Part shown: positions 26,372 through 35,400 of the stretch, piece by piece
Numbering within the stretch: the stretch's first letter is position 1
How the letters are laid out: each line of letters begins with the position of its first letter
Assembly (NCBI RefSeq): GCF_040149665.1
Contig: NZ_JBEFLP010000003.1
Location: forward strand, 1-64,000
DNA: 64,000 bases
Origin: Sulfitobacter sp. HNIBRBA3233
GTDB taxonomy: Bacteria > Pseudomonadota > Alphaproteobacteria > Rhodobacterales > Rhodobacteraceae
Direction of reading: 5' to 3'
Position numbers and translations under genes: made by a program
Notes under the pieces: generated by a model
Seen by the model: the letters and a program-made list of their open reading frames with translations, nothing else
The model's database searches: none
What the model was told of the DNA's origin: nothing

Positions 26372-27433
26372 CTATGCCATGTGGTCCAAACGTTCTTCCA
26401 GTTCTTTTACTCGTATTTCGAGAAGCTCAGCCGCGCGAGACAACCCAATCAATCCCTCGGAGAGGGCACGAAAACACAACCTTTGAAAACGGTCCGGTTC
26501 TTCTCGCTCCCAAGGAATGGAATTCGGCTCCTCGAACGGCTCATCCCGCCAACCTCGTTGCTTATAGACCTTAAACAGGCGCGCAAATGTTGCCTGGTTG
26601 ATGATCTCCAAATCCTTGCATCGATACGTCAGCGCTTGAATGCTAACGCCAAACCGATCCTTCAGACTAATGAGCTCACCAATGCTTATGTCCGTTCTCC
26701 GGGCACCAATCTCCTGCCGAAGCACTTCTGCCGGAACGAGGAATGCGCCAGCAAATCGATTTGCCGCGCGTTCTGAATCGCACCCTTCGGCGACTTTAAG
26801 AACCATGTGGCCCAATTCGTGAGCTAAACTGAAGCGCTTCCGCTCAGACCAGGTCTTCTTCTTGATCATGATCACCCGCGCGGAGTGATGCTCTTTTCGA
26901 CGGACTTTCGCCGCAAGCCCATCAACTCGATCAACGTCCAAAGACAACACCTTGATACCGTGCTCCTCTAAGAGTTCGGCAAGCATTGGAATCGGGTCGT
27001 GACCCAGCTGCCAGGAAGCACGCATGTTGCGAGCCGCGTCTTCGGCATCACGAACATCGGCCACCCAGTAGGGCGCTTCGTGCGGGGCATCCCATTCCTG
27101 ACTCGAAAGATTCAGCAAGCTTTCGATAGCTAGATACTTTTCAACCATATTGAGCGTTTTGGCTTCGATCGTCGCGATCTCCTTGGCTGACGAGCTGGCT
27201 GACTTGCGAAACTCCACGCCCTCCAACTCAAGCTCGTCATCGCTGAGCAGGAAATCCACAGAAACGTCGAGTGCTCGGGCAAGACTTAGCAGCACGCCCG
27301 ATCCGGGCATGTCTTCATTGCGCTCGTACTTGCCTATGGCTTGAGCGGATACCTTGTTCTCCATGGCATCGGAAAGTGCACGGAGCGAGAGGCCAGATGC
27401 CGCCCGGGCTCCTTTGAGTCTCTTGCCAATCAT
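26372..27433 (-). CDS. XRE-family HTH fused to ImmA/IrrE metallopeptidase
   Basis: Residues 1-70 are a Cro/C1-type helix-turn-helix (IGKRLKGARAASGLSLRALSD; QAIGKYERNEDMPG). The middle and end are an ImmA/IrrE zinc peptidase domain with FSLAHELGHMVLK (HExxH) and the downstream ligand region SERAANRFAGAFLVPAE. Such proteins repress their own promoter and are relieved when the peptidase acts. Separate HTH (CapH) and peptidase (CapP) proteins control some CBASS operons after DNA damage; this single chain, divergent from a CBASS operon, looks like a fused equivalent. That role is inferred. Confidence 0.88.
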   Translation of the reverse strand: MIGKRLKGARAASGLSLRALSDAMENKVSAQAIGKYERNEDMPGSGVLLSLARALDVSVDFLLSDDELELEGVEFRKSASSSAKEIATIEAKTLNMVEKYLAIESLLNLSSQEWDAPHEAPYWVADVRDAEDAARNMRASWQLGHDPIPMLAELLEEHGIKVLSLDVDRVDGLAAKVRRKEHHSARVIMIKKKTWSERKRFSLAHELGHMVLKVAEGCDSERAANRFAGAFLVPAEVLRQEIGARRTDISIGELISLKDRFGVSIQALTYRCKDLEIINQATFARLFKVYKQRGWRDEPFEEPNSIPWEREEPDRFQRLCFRALSEGLIGLSRAAELLEIRVKELEERLDHMA

Positions 27434-27614
27434 AACGTCCTCCCAGTGGGTGGTTTACACTTCACCCATATGATTGATATTTTGTAAACTACAACGCTTG
27501 AAAGCGCGGCTTTTTATCCCTACTTTGTAACACGAGGCCAAATGGAAGGCAAATTTGTAAACCGCCAAGCCGCCTGAAGAGGCGCTGAACAGGCAAAGAA
27601 CCGAGGAAGCAGCC
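27434..27614. promoter_or_regulatory. Divergent control region of the HTH-peptidase and CBASS operons with four TGTAAAC-type repeats
   Basis: The 181-bp gap holds GTTTACA at 27453-27459 (minus-oriented) and TGTAAAC at 27483-27489, TGTAACA at 27526-27532 and TGTAAAC at 27556-27562. The first two are 30 bp apart and the last two are 30 bp apart, about three helical turns. This is a natural operator array for the adjacent XRE repressor. The first CBASS gene has CCGAGGAAGCAGCC before its ATG. Confidence 0.6.
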
Positions 27615-28520
27615 ATGAACGCAACGTTTGCTGGCGACCTGCCAAAAGGAATTCAGAAGATCACGGCACTGCCGGATCCGAGTCTGGCAGAACTTTGGGA
27701 CTCAATCATCGTCGAAGCCGAGATGAAGGAGCGCCTGCTTTCTCAAGCGGTGCTGAATTTCACAATGCGACCAAAGATGAGCCGAACCGTGTTGCCACTC
27801 CATGGCGTCCTCCTGTTGGTTGGCGCACCCGGGACGGGCAAAACGTCGCTCGCGCGAGGGTTGGCCAACCGAACAGCGGCGGCTTTCAAGGGGGGAAACT
27901 TCCAACTGGTCGAGGTTGAAGCGCATGGCTTGACGAGTTCCGCCATGGGGAAAACGCAGCGGGCGGTTACTGACCTCTTCGCGCAGACACTTTCAGAACT
28001 TGCCAATGCAGGCCCGACGATTGTGCTGCTAGATGAAGTGGAAACACTTGCGGTCGACCGATCCAGACTCAGCCTCGATGCCAACCCTGTCGACATTCAT
28101 CGAGCCACGGACGCTGTTCTGGTTCAGCTCGACCTGCTGGCAGAATCTCACAAGAACCTGCTGTTTGTGGCGACCAGTAACTACCCAGAAGCGGTGGACG
28201 ATGCCTTCGTTTCCCGATGCGATCTGGTGCTTGAAGTACCCCTTCCCGGAAAGGAAGCCTGCAAGACCATATTGCGGGAGTGCCTGTTGGGGCTAAGCAG
28301 CACCTATCCTGAGATTGAAGGGCTGACTAAGGACCGTGGCTTCGATACCTGTGCTGGCGAATTCGTCGGCCTTGACGGAAGGACTATCCGAAAAACCGTT
28401 GCAAATGCGCTCGCCTCAAACACTCAGGTGGCACTGAACCCCGGCTCGGTAACACTGTCACAGTTGGCAGCAGCCGCGAAATCAGCCCAAACCAACAAAA
28501 AAGCAAATCGGGGGAAGTGA
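27615..28520 (+). CDS. cap6: CBASS TRIP13/Pch2-like AAA+ ATPase (Cap6)
   Basis: The 301-residue AAA+ ATPase has Walker A GAPGTGKT (70-77), Walker B TIVLLDEVE (about 135-143), a sensor-1 VATSNYPEAVDD and a sensor-2 region near GLDGRTIRKTV. The PLHGVLLLVGAPGTGKTSLA run and DEVETLAVDR are TRIP13/Pch2 hallmarks. In type III CBASS this enzyme unfolds the closed HORMA protein and shuts off the nucleotidyltransferase, preventing false alarms. Here it is the first gene of a five-gene operon whose members overlap or nearly touch. Confidence 0.9.
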   Translation: MNATFAGDLPKGIQKITALPDPSLAELWDSIIVEAEMKERLLSQAVLNFTMRPKMSRTVLPLHGVLLLVGAPGTGKTSLARGLANRTAAAFKGGNFQLVEVEAHGLTSSAMGKTQRAVTDLFAQTLSELANAGPTIVLLDEVETLAVDRSRLSLDANPVDIHRATDAVLVQLDLLAESHKNLLFVATSNYPEAVDDAFVSRCDLVLEVPLPGKEACKTILRECLLGLSSTYPEIEGLTKDRGFDTCAGEFVGLDGRTIRKTVANALASNTQVALNPGSVTLSQLAAAAKSAQTNKKANRGK

Positions 28521-28990
28521 TGGCAACTGTAACCCGCAGAACATTCCGAAGCTCTCCGCATCGCGACGCATTGGCAACATGGGCCGCCATCAGCGACTTG
28601 CTCACCCGTACAAATACCGGAGCGCAGCAAGAACTCAGCAGTGTCGCTGGCATTGCAAGCAGCATAATCGCGGACAAAGCCTGCGAAAACTCACCAATCA
28701 TTGTCAGCTGTGAAGGGCCGCAGACGCGCATCTACTGCCTTTACGATGACGATGCGATCGACGGGTCGGACGCGAACGAAGACGTGCTCGGGTTTGACCC
28801 GCTGAAAGGTGATTGGTCGATTTCACTGCCATGTGAACCCGATGATCTCGGTTGGGTCCAATCTGCGCTGCAACAGAAGAGCAACCGCATCACAGCACGC
28901 GACAGAACCGAAACCAAAAAGCAAGACACAGCGAACAACTCGCAAGGTGCTACGCTCGAAATTGATCTCGAGGGGTTGTTGAAACCATGA
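28520..28990 (+). CDS. Unassigned CBASS operon protein between Cap6 and HORMA (possible Cap8-like)
   Basis: The ATG overlaps the cap6 stop (TGATG) behind GGGGGAAG. The 156-residue product has a folded-looking first 110 residues ([62 protein letters not shown]), then a charged, Gln/Asn-rich linker and a short ordered C-terminus [15 protein letters not shown] do not recognise the family. Some type III CBASS operons carry a second HORMA-like protein (Cap8) or a closure-motif peptide that the HORMA protein grips, and the C-terminal peptide would suit that. This is speculative. Confidence 0.6.
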   Translation: MATVTRRTFRSSPHRDALATWAAISDLLTRTNTGAQQELSSVAGIASSIIADKACENSPIIVSCEGPQTRIYCLYDDDAIDGSDANEDVLGFDPLKGDWSISLPCEPDDLGWVQSALQQKSNRITARDRTETKKQDTANNSQGATLEIDLEGLLKP

Positions 28991-29490
28991 CAACAGTCAT
29001 CACGTATTCCCGCACCCAGTCTGTCACCTATGTGGCCGATAACATCCTCAAGAGCCTCAAAGACATTATCCGTCTGAGTGGCATGGATCCAACAAATTTC
29101 GTGAACGACACGGAAATCAATATGCGCGGAATCAAGGCATGGTTGGAGAGCGAAGACCTCGAGAAGATCACACTCGAGATATACGATCCGGCAACCAATG
29201 GACTGATCCTGCGTTGGGATATCGACGTGAACTACAGTTGGTCTGCTGGAGATGGAAACTTCTGGACGGACACCGATCAGCTTCGTTGGGCAATTCGCAA
29301 AGCGGGAGTTGCGCCGGCAAGCGCCAAGTATGACCTCCTGCTACGTACAAAGCCGGGACGACCTGATGTCCCGGGTTGGTACCGGACCACCGCCCGATCT
29401 ACAGACGGTATGGTTCGCCAAAGCCTTGGCTCCACCATCGAACACAACGGTCTGGGAGCGACGGCAGCGTATTGGAGGCAGGCATCATGA
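28987..29490 (+). CDS. cap7: CBASS bacterial HORMA-domain protein (Cap7)
   Basis: This 167-residue protein matches bacterial HORMA proteins of type III CBASS: start [53 protein letters not shown], then the C-terminal safety-belt part with [31 protein letters not shown] and [14 protein letters not shown]. In the family it binds a peptide when phage is sensed and then activates the cyclic-nucleotide synthase. It overlaps the preceding gene and the CD-NTase gene by four bases each. Confidence 0.88.
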   Translation: MTTVITYSRTQSVTYVADNILKSLKDIIRLSGMDPTNFVNDTEINMRGIKAWLESEDLEKITLEIYDPATNGLILRWDIDVNYSWSAGDGNFWTDTDQLRWAIRKAGVAPASAKYDLLLRTKPGRPDVPGWYRTTARSTDGMVRQSLGSTIEHNGLGATAAYWRQAS

Positions 29491-30386
29491 TTTCACTCCC
29501 GGACGCATTCAAAAAGTTCAAGAGCCGAATGGAGTTGAACGAAAGAGAGCAGCAGAACGCATCCAAGCGGCAGAAGGAAGTTCGCGAGCATCTGGATAAT
29601 GCCTTTCAGATCGACCGTAGCTTTTTGACAGGAAGCTACGCCCGCTGGACCAAGTCCAAACCACTCAAGGATGTCGATATCTTCTTCGTTCTTGGAAAGG
29701 ACGAGGACCACTATCGAGACAAACATCCTGACAAGATACTGACCGCATTCTACGATACGTTGGTTGACGTTTATGGAAGCAGCGCCGTCAAAAAACAGGG
29801 ACGCTCTGTGGGTGTGGACTTTGGTGTCGTCGTCGATTCCGACGACAACACAGATTACCGGGTTGTAAGCGTGGATGCAGTGCCCGCATTTGCAAAGGGC
29901 GACGACTACGAGATCCCGAACAACACAACCGGGAAGTGGATGGGAACAAATCCCGAAATCCATGCACAGAAGGCTGTTTCGGCCCACCAAGCTTATGGCA
30001 ATGAGTGGAAGGGCCTGGTCCGCATGGTGAAGTACTGGAACCAAAACAGCCGACACGGAGAAAAACCTATCAAGCCATCCTTTCTGATCGAGGTCATGGC
30101 GATGGAATGCCTCCATGGTGGATGGGGTGGTTCACATGACCGCGAAATCCAAGCGTTCTTCGCTACGCTACGCGACCGAATTCACGAGGATTGGCCAGAT
30201 CCGGCCGGGCTCGGCTCTCCTGTTAGCGATCGAATGGACGCAGCGATGGTGAAGCGCGCCCAGACAATTCTGGATCAGGCAAACCGCGACATCGCTGCCG
30301 CAATCCACTTGGCGCGCCAGGGCAAGAACGGAGACGCCCTGAAAGCGTGGCGCGCTTTCTTCGGACCAAAATTTCCGCTGTCTTAG
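29487..30386 (+). CDS. cdnC: CBASS CD-NTase (cGAS/DncV-like nucleotidyltransferase, CdnC-like)
   Basis: This is the signal synthase. The start ATG overlaps the HORMA stop and has GGAGG upstream. The 299-residue chain carries the polymerase-beta-type active site [20 protein letters not shown] (GS at 49-50, Asp62 and Asp64) and a third acid in [13 protein letters not shown] (about Asp130), then a helical C-terminal domain. Relatives in HORMA/TRIP13 operons with NucC make cyclic tri-AMP, which is the expected product here. The clade (CdnC or CdnD) is assigned mainly from operon content. Confidence 0.9.
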   Translation: MISLPDAFKKFKSRMELNEREQQNASKRQKEVREHLDNAFQIDRSFLTGSYARWTKSKPLKDVDIFFVLGKDEDHYRDKHPDKILTAFYDTLVDVYGSSAVKKQGRSVGVDFGVVVDSDDNTDYRVVSVDAVPAFAKGDDYEIPNNTTGKWMGTNPEIHAQKAVSAHQAYGNEWKGLVRMVKYWNQNSRHGEKPIKPSFLIEVMAMECLHGGWGGSHDREIQAFFATLRDRIHEDWPDPAGLGSPVSDRMDAAMVKRAQTILDQANRDIAAAIHLARQGKNGDALKAWRAFFGPKFPLS

Positions 30387-30398
30387 AAAGAAGAAACA

Positions 30399-31121
30399 AT
30401 GGCTGAATGGTCGCTATCACAACTTCTATCATCGTTGCACGAGGATATTCAGCATCGGCTGTCAACGGCGCGGAAGTCGTTCAAGCATCCCGGTACAAAA
30501 GGGGACGCAAGCGAAGCGATTTGGATCGATATGCTCGCACAGTACATCCCTGAGAGATATCAGGTTGCAAGTGCTCATGTCGTCGATAGTACAGGGAATT
30601 TCAGCGATCAGATTGATGCTGTCGTTTTTGACCGCCAATACTCGCCTTTCATTTTCACGTACGAAAACCAACTCATTGTCCCGGCTGAGAGCGTTTATGC
30701 TGTCTTCGAGGCGAAGCAGACGGCAGACGCCAATCTTGTCAAATACGCACAAGACAAGGTTGCATCAGTGCGAAGACTGCATCGGACCAGCCTACCAATC
30801 CCGCATGCTGGCGGCGTCTACCCACCAAAACAACTCATTCCCATCATCGGCGGGCTTTTGACTTTCGAGAGCGAGTGGAAACCTCCCTTGGGGGCATCGT
30901 TCGAAAAGGTCCTCGACGGAGGTGAAAATGATAGAAGGCTGGACATCGGCTGTGTCGCTTCTCATGGGCATTTTCTGTTCGACGAGGAAGGCGGGTATGA
31001 CCTTGTTGAGGGATCGAAACCGGCAACGGCCTTCTTGTTTGCGCTGATCTCACGCCTCCAGTTCAGCGGCACGGTACCAATGATTGATATTGACGCTTAC
31101 GGAGATTGGCTGACCAAATAG
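30399..31121 (+). CDS. nucC: CBASS effector nuclease NucC
   Basis: The 240-residue protein follows E. coli NucC closely along its length (EWSLSQLLSSLHEDIQHRL; GDASEAIWIDMLAQYIPERY; LHRTSLPIPHAGG; IGCVASHGHFLFDEE; VPMIDIDAY). The restriction-fold active site is Asp73, Glu104 and Lys106 (QIDAVVFDRQ ... VFEAKQ), the same numbering as in the E. coli enzyme. Known NucC trimers pair into hexamers on binding cyclic tri-AMP and then degrade double-stranded DNA, killing the infected cell. It is the last gene of the operon, 12 bases after cdnC. Confidence 0.95.
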   Translation: MAEWSLSQLLSSLHEDIQHRLSTARKSFKHPGTKGDASEAIWIDMLAQYIPERYQVASAHVVDSTGNFSDQIDAVVFDRQYSPFIFTYENQLIVPAESVYAVFEAKQTADANLVKYAQDKVASVRRLHRTSLPIPHAGGVYPPKQLIPIIGGLLTFESEWKPPLGASFEKVLDGGENDRRLDIGCVASHGHFLFDEEGGYDLVEGSKPATAFLFALISRLQFSGTVPMIDIDAYGDWLTK

Positions 31122-31213
31122 TAGCCGCAAAGTTCGTTTTCGTATTGCTATGCCGTCCAACGCCGAAGGATCCTGCTCATAGAGTAGAGCGATCTTAGAC
31201 CCAAACAAACACG

Positions 31214-31248
31214 GCAAAAGGGGAACCGTGTTTCCACGGCTCCCCTTT
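31214..31248. terminator. Bidirectional hairpin terminator between nucC and the DUF736 gene
   Basis: AAAGGGGAACCGTG-TTTC-CACGGCTCCCCTTT forms a 14-bp stem with one mismatch, flanked by A-rich and T-rich bases. It lies between convergent transcription units. Confidence 0.75.
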
Positions 31249-31278
31249 CGGTGCGTATCGTCTAACCGCGTGCGCTGA

Positions 31279-32007
31279 TCACGCGACCAGCGACAGCCCC
31301 GCGCCCGCGTCCTGCGGCTGCTCACCGCTATCGATGAACGGGATGATCGAGAAGGTCTGCCCGCCGCGCTGTGCTTCGTTCTGGACGGCGTTCACGCGCA
31401 AGTCGCCATCGGGCGTATTGATCAGCAGCGACAGGTAGTCATTGCCCGTGCGGCTGCTTGTGGCCATCCAGGCCGAGCCGACGCGGATCGGCGTGCCCCG
31501 GGGCGAGCTGACCTCGATGCGGTAGTCAGGGTGGGTCTCCTCGGTCTTGTAGCTGTTCTCGATCAGCATGAACTCCAGATCGAACATCATGTTGGCGATG
31601 TAGCCGGTGAAGGCGTTGTCGGCGTCCATGGCGGTAAGCTCACCCGAGATCGAGCCGGATTTCATCAGGCCGTTCGAGACCAGAGGGATGATCTCGAATT
31701 CGCCGCTCTGGGCCGCGCGCGCCTCTTTCGTCTGCACCGCGTTGACCCGGAACGGGCCCATGCCAACATCGAGCTGCATCGAGATGTAGGGGTTGCCGCT
31801 GGTGTTGCCAGTTTCGTTCCAGGCCGTGCCGATGCGCACCTTGCGGCCCGACTTGTTGATCGCCGTCACGTCGTAATCGGGGCTGCGCGCGGACATCTTC
31901 GGGCGGGTTTCAAGCTGGATGGCGATGTCGAAACGCGTCGAGTGGATCATGCCGGTATACTGAGCGGCTGCGGTCTCGACATTGCGTGTAAGGGTTCCTG
32001 CGAACAT
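31279..32007 (-). CDS. Tandem DUF736 family protein
   Basis: ATG at 32007 follows AAGGAACCATCCC. A frame extension of 28 codons upstream is not favoured. The 242-residue protein has two DUF736-like repeats: residues 1-120 (MFAGTLTRNV...; RIGTAWNETGNTSGNPYISMQLD) and 125-242 (KSGSISGELTA...; RVGSAWMATSSRTGNDYLSLLIN). Single DUF736 proteins are small beta proteins found on many alphaproteobacterial plasmids, with unknown function. The duplication makes this a two-domain version. It is the 3'-most gene of the minus-strand plasmid block. Confidence 0.82.
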   Translation of the reverse strand: MFAGTLTRNVETAAAQYTGMIHSTRFDIAIQLETRPKMSARSPDYDVTAINKSGRKVRIGTAWNETGNTSGNPYISMQLDVGMGPFRVNAVQTKEARAAQSGEFEIIPLVSNGLMKSGSISGELTAMDADNAFTGYIANMMFDLEFMLIENSYKTEETHPDYRIEVSSPRGTPIRVGSAWMATSSRTGNDYLSLLINTPDGDLRVNAVQNEAQRGGQTFSIIPFIDSGEQPQDAGAGLSLVA

Positions 32008-32097
32008 GGGATGGTTCCTTTCAGATTGGTCGGTGCCTGACGTTCTTGCCAGCACATCCGGGATTGCTTTCTCGACCCCTCTTGGGATCACAAATCA

Positions 32098-32116
32098 GAA
32101 AGCCTGCTTTCCTTTC
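32098..32116 (-). terminator. Hairpin after the 100-residue gene
   Basis: GAAAG-GAAAGCAGG-CTTTC on the minus strand, 16 bases past the stop of the small gene. It is one of four similar AAAGCNGGCTTT-type elements in this block and may act as an attenuating terminator. Confidence 0.4.
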
Positions 32117-32131
32117 AGCCCCGCCCAAGGG

Positions 32132-32434
32132 TCAGAGCTGCCGTCCGAGTGGGGATGCCCCCGCGCCTCCGGGTGCTACGCCCCTCCCCTGCACGTCTGG
32201 TCTTGATTGGCTGCCCGGATTTTCTGCGGCGTCCTTCGATTGCGCGATGAAGAACTCTGCCGCTTTGCCATTCAACCGGTGCCCGCCCCGGTCGGTCAGG
32301 CCGATACAGCTGCCGTTCGGCACATAGGTGATGAGGTACTGGCCGAGCCGGTCCTTGTGGACAACGTAACCGGTATTGGCCCAATGCACGGTCTGGCCGG
32401 CATCGACAGCGGCCTTGATTTCATCGAGTGTCAT
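32132..32434 (-). CDS. Small plasmid protein, unknown function (100 aa)
   Basis: Starts MTLDEIKAAVDAGQTVHWAN, then YVVHKDRLGQYLITYVPNGS and GLTDRGGHRLNGKAAEFF, a compact beta-rich fold resembling small conserved hypotheticals on Rhodobacterales plasmids. The last 30 residues are Gly/Pro-rich and less conserved in character. It ends 14 bases downstream of the strawberry-notch gene, on the same strand. The function is not known. Confidence 0.65.
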   Translation of the reverse strand: MTLDEIKAAVDAGQTVHWANTGYVVHKDRLGQYLITYVPNGSCIGLTDRGGHRLNGKAAEFFIAQSKDAAENPGSQSRPDVQGRGVAPGGAGASPLGRQL

Positions 32435-32447
32435 GGGACCCTCCTCG

Positions 32448-35400
32448 CTATTCTGCTGCCACTGGAGCGGCATCTGGTGCCTGCCCCACGATCCGGGCCA
32501 GAATGCCCGCTGTGTCGATTCCGTCCCCATGCGGCAGGAACACCCGCAGCTGGAAGGCGATGATCTCGGTGAAGCAGCCGAGGGCCTTGAGGCCGTCGAT
32601 CATGCCCTTTTCGGCACCGCCCAACTCAAGACGCATTTCGCCTGCGACCCGGCGACGGGTCAGGTTGAGACCCCGGCCCAGATCGACCGGCGCGGTGGTG
32701 CCCATGGCGGCGATCAGCATCTCCTGCGGCGTTTGTGGGTTGGAGACGAGGAAGCGGGCGCGTAGCGCCGCCGCCCCTTCCTCGCTCAGCGTTCGCCCGA
32801 TCATGGCGGTCGCCCCATCCGGCGTGACGCGGTAGATGCGCTCATTGGTGGTCGGAATGTCCTTCCAGATCGGCAGCAGCAGCCCAGTCAACAGGTAGAG
32901 CTTGGTCGTGGTGGTTTTTGGCAGGGACGCAGCCTCGGCATCCCAAAGCCGTGCGAACTCGGGCCTGTCGATCTCTTCCCAGGCCGAGGACTCGAACCGC
33001 GTCTCTTCGAGATAGCTCGACCCGTTTGGCCGCACCGCCTTGCGCATCAGCGTGACGATGTCCTCGTCATACATCTGCATGGGGCGCGCCGAGATGAGCG
33101 CCGCCCGACCTGAAGCGCGATTGACCATCGGCAGCTTGTCGGGATTGCGCGACTTGGCCTCGTCTGCGCCCAGCACATACACTGGGTCGGTCATCTCAAG
33201 CCCGATGATCCGCGTCACGGCGCCGGATTTCGGGCAGGTCCAGAGATCCTCTGTGGAGACCTGCTCGATCTTTTCGCCACGCAGGGTTTCCACGCCGAGA
33301 TCGAGCGTGCCCGCCGCCCGCGCCCGTTCAGTCTGATCGGCAATCCGGCGCATGAACTCGGCAAAGAGCGCGTTCTGCATGTGGATGGGCAGGGCCAGAA
33401 CCCGGTTGAGAAACCGCTGGATCGGGGGAAGCTCCTCGAGAAGCACACTGTCCTTGTCGATCAGTCGCAGGGCTGTCCAGTCGGTGAAGCTCTCGTAGCT
33501 CATCGCCTCAGCGCGCCCGGCGGCAAGATCGGCGAAATACCCGCGCAGCGCGGCCCGTGCGATCGGGCTTTCCAGATTGTCCTCCTCGCGGAACATGCCC
33601 TGCGAGCCGGTTTCGCGCTGGCCCTTGGTCAACGCGCCCAGCTGGTCGAGGCGTTTGGCAATCGTCGAGGTGAAGCGCTTCTCGCCATGCACATCGGAGG
33701 TGCAGACCCGGAAGAAGGGCGCACTCACCTGGGCAGACCGATGCGTCCGTCCCAGCCCCTGGATCGCCGCATCGGCGCGCCAGCCGGGCTCCAGCAGGTA
33801 GTGCCGCCGCCGCTTCTGGTTCTTCGCCGTTTGCGCCGCGTGATAGGAGCGGCCCGTGCCGCCTGCATCGGAGAAGATCAGGATATCCTTCTCGCCGTCC
33901 ATGAAGGCTTGAGTCTCGGACGAATTGCTGCTGGCGGCGCGCTTCTCGATGAAGAGATGACCATCCTCGGCCTTCAAAGGGCGGATGGACCGACCCGTGA
34001 CCTCTGCGACGGCCTCGTCGCCAAAAGCCCAGAGGATCTGATCGAGCGCCGAGGGGATCGGGGCCAGCGTCATCAACTCCATCATGGCCGCATCACGCAG
34101 GGCGAGCGCCTCGCGCGAGACGACGAGCGCGCCGGTCTCATCCCGCAAAGGTTCCGCCACCATATTGCCGTCGATCTCGACCAGCTTTTGCGCATGGATA
34201 GGGAAGGCCTGTTCGAGGTAGCCCAGCACGTAGTCGCGAGGCGTTAGCGCGCCCTCGACCAGCTCGTCCTCCGGGTCCATCGCCTCAAGCCGGCGTTTCA
34301 GCAGGCTCTCACCCGTTGAGACCACCTGGATGACGCAAGCCTTGCCCGCCGCCAGATCGTCCTTGATCGCGCGGATGATGGTCGGGGCTTTCATGCCCAT
34401 GAGGAGATGGTTGAAGAAGCGTTGTTTCGTGCTTTCGAAGCGGGACTTGGCCGAGGCGCGTGCGGCCGAGGCATTGGTCTCTCCCGAGGCGTCGTTGACG
34501 CCAGTCGCAGTCAGTGCCGCTTCGAGATTGTGGTGGATCGTCCGAAACGAAGCCGCGTATGCATCGTAGATCTCGATCTGGGCCGAATTGAGCGCGTGTT
34601 CGAGTACGTCATACTCCACGCCATCAAAGCTGAGGGCGCGGGCCGTGTAGAGCCCGAGCGTCTTGAGATCGCGGGCAACCACCTCCATGGCGGCGACACC
34701 GCCGGCTTCCATCGCAGAAACGAAGCTCTCGCGGCTTGGAAAGGGGTATTCGGGGCCTTGCCCCCAGAGCCCAAGCCGCGCGGCATAGGCGAGGTTGTGT
34801 ACGCTCGTGGCCCCCGTGGCCGAGATGTAGAAGACGCGGGCGCGCGGGGCGGCCAGTTGCAGCCGGAGGCCTGCAAGGCCTTGCTGGGAGGGTTTGACCC
34901 CCCTGCCCTGCTCGGACCCCGCCGCATTCTGCATGGCATGGGCCTCATCGAATGCCAGCACGCCTTCAAAGTCTTCGCCCATCCAGTCGAGGATCTGGCT
35001 CAGCCGCGTGGTGCCGCATTTGCCCGCCGAGCGCAGCGTGGCGTAGGTGACAAAAAGGATACCGTCGCCCATCGGGATCGGCTGGTCCGGTTTCCATTTG
35101 GAGAGCGGCTGGATGTCGGCGGGCGAGCCGCCGAGATCGGTCCAGTCGCGGATCGCGTCCTCGATGAGCGTGGCGGATTTGGAGACCCAGATGGCCTTCC
35201 TGCGGCCGGCCAGCCAGTTCACGAGAATGAGCCCCGCGCATTCGCGCCCCTTGCCGCAACCGGTGCCGTCGCCGAGGAAATAGCCAAGGCGATAGGCCCG
35301 TGCATTAGGGTCATCATCGGCCCGCGTCAGTTTGGTTTGGTCCTCGTCGATGGTGAAGCGCCCCGGGAGGTCACGCCCATGGGCATCATTGGCCATGATG

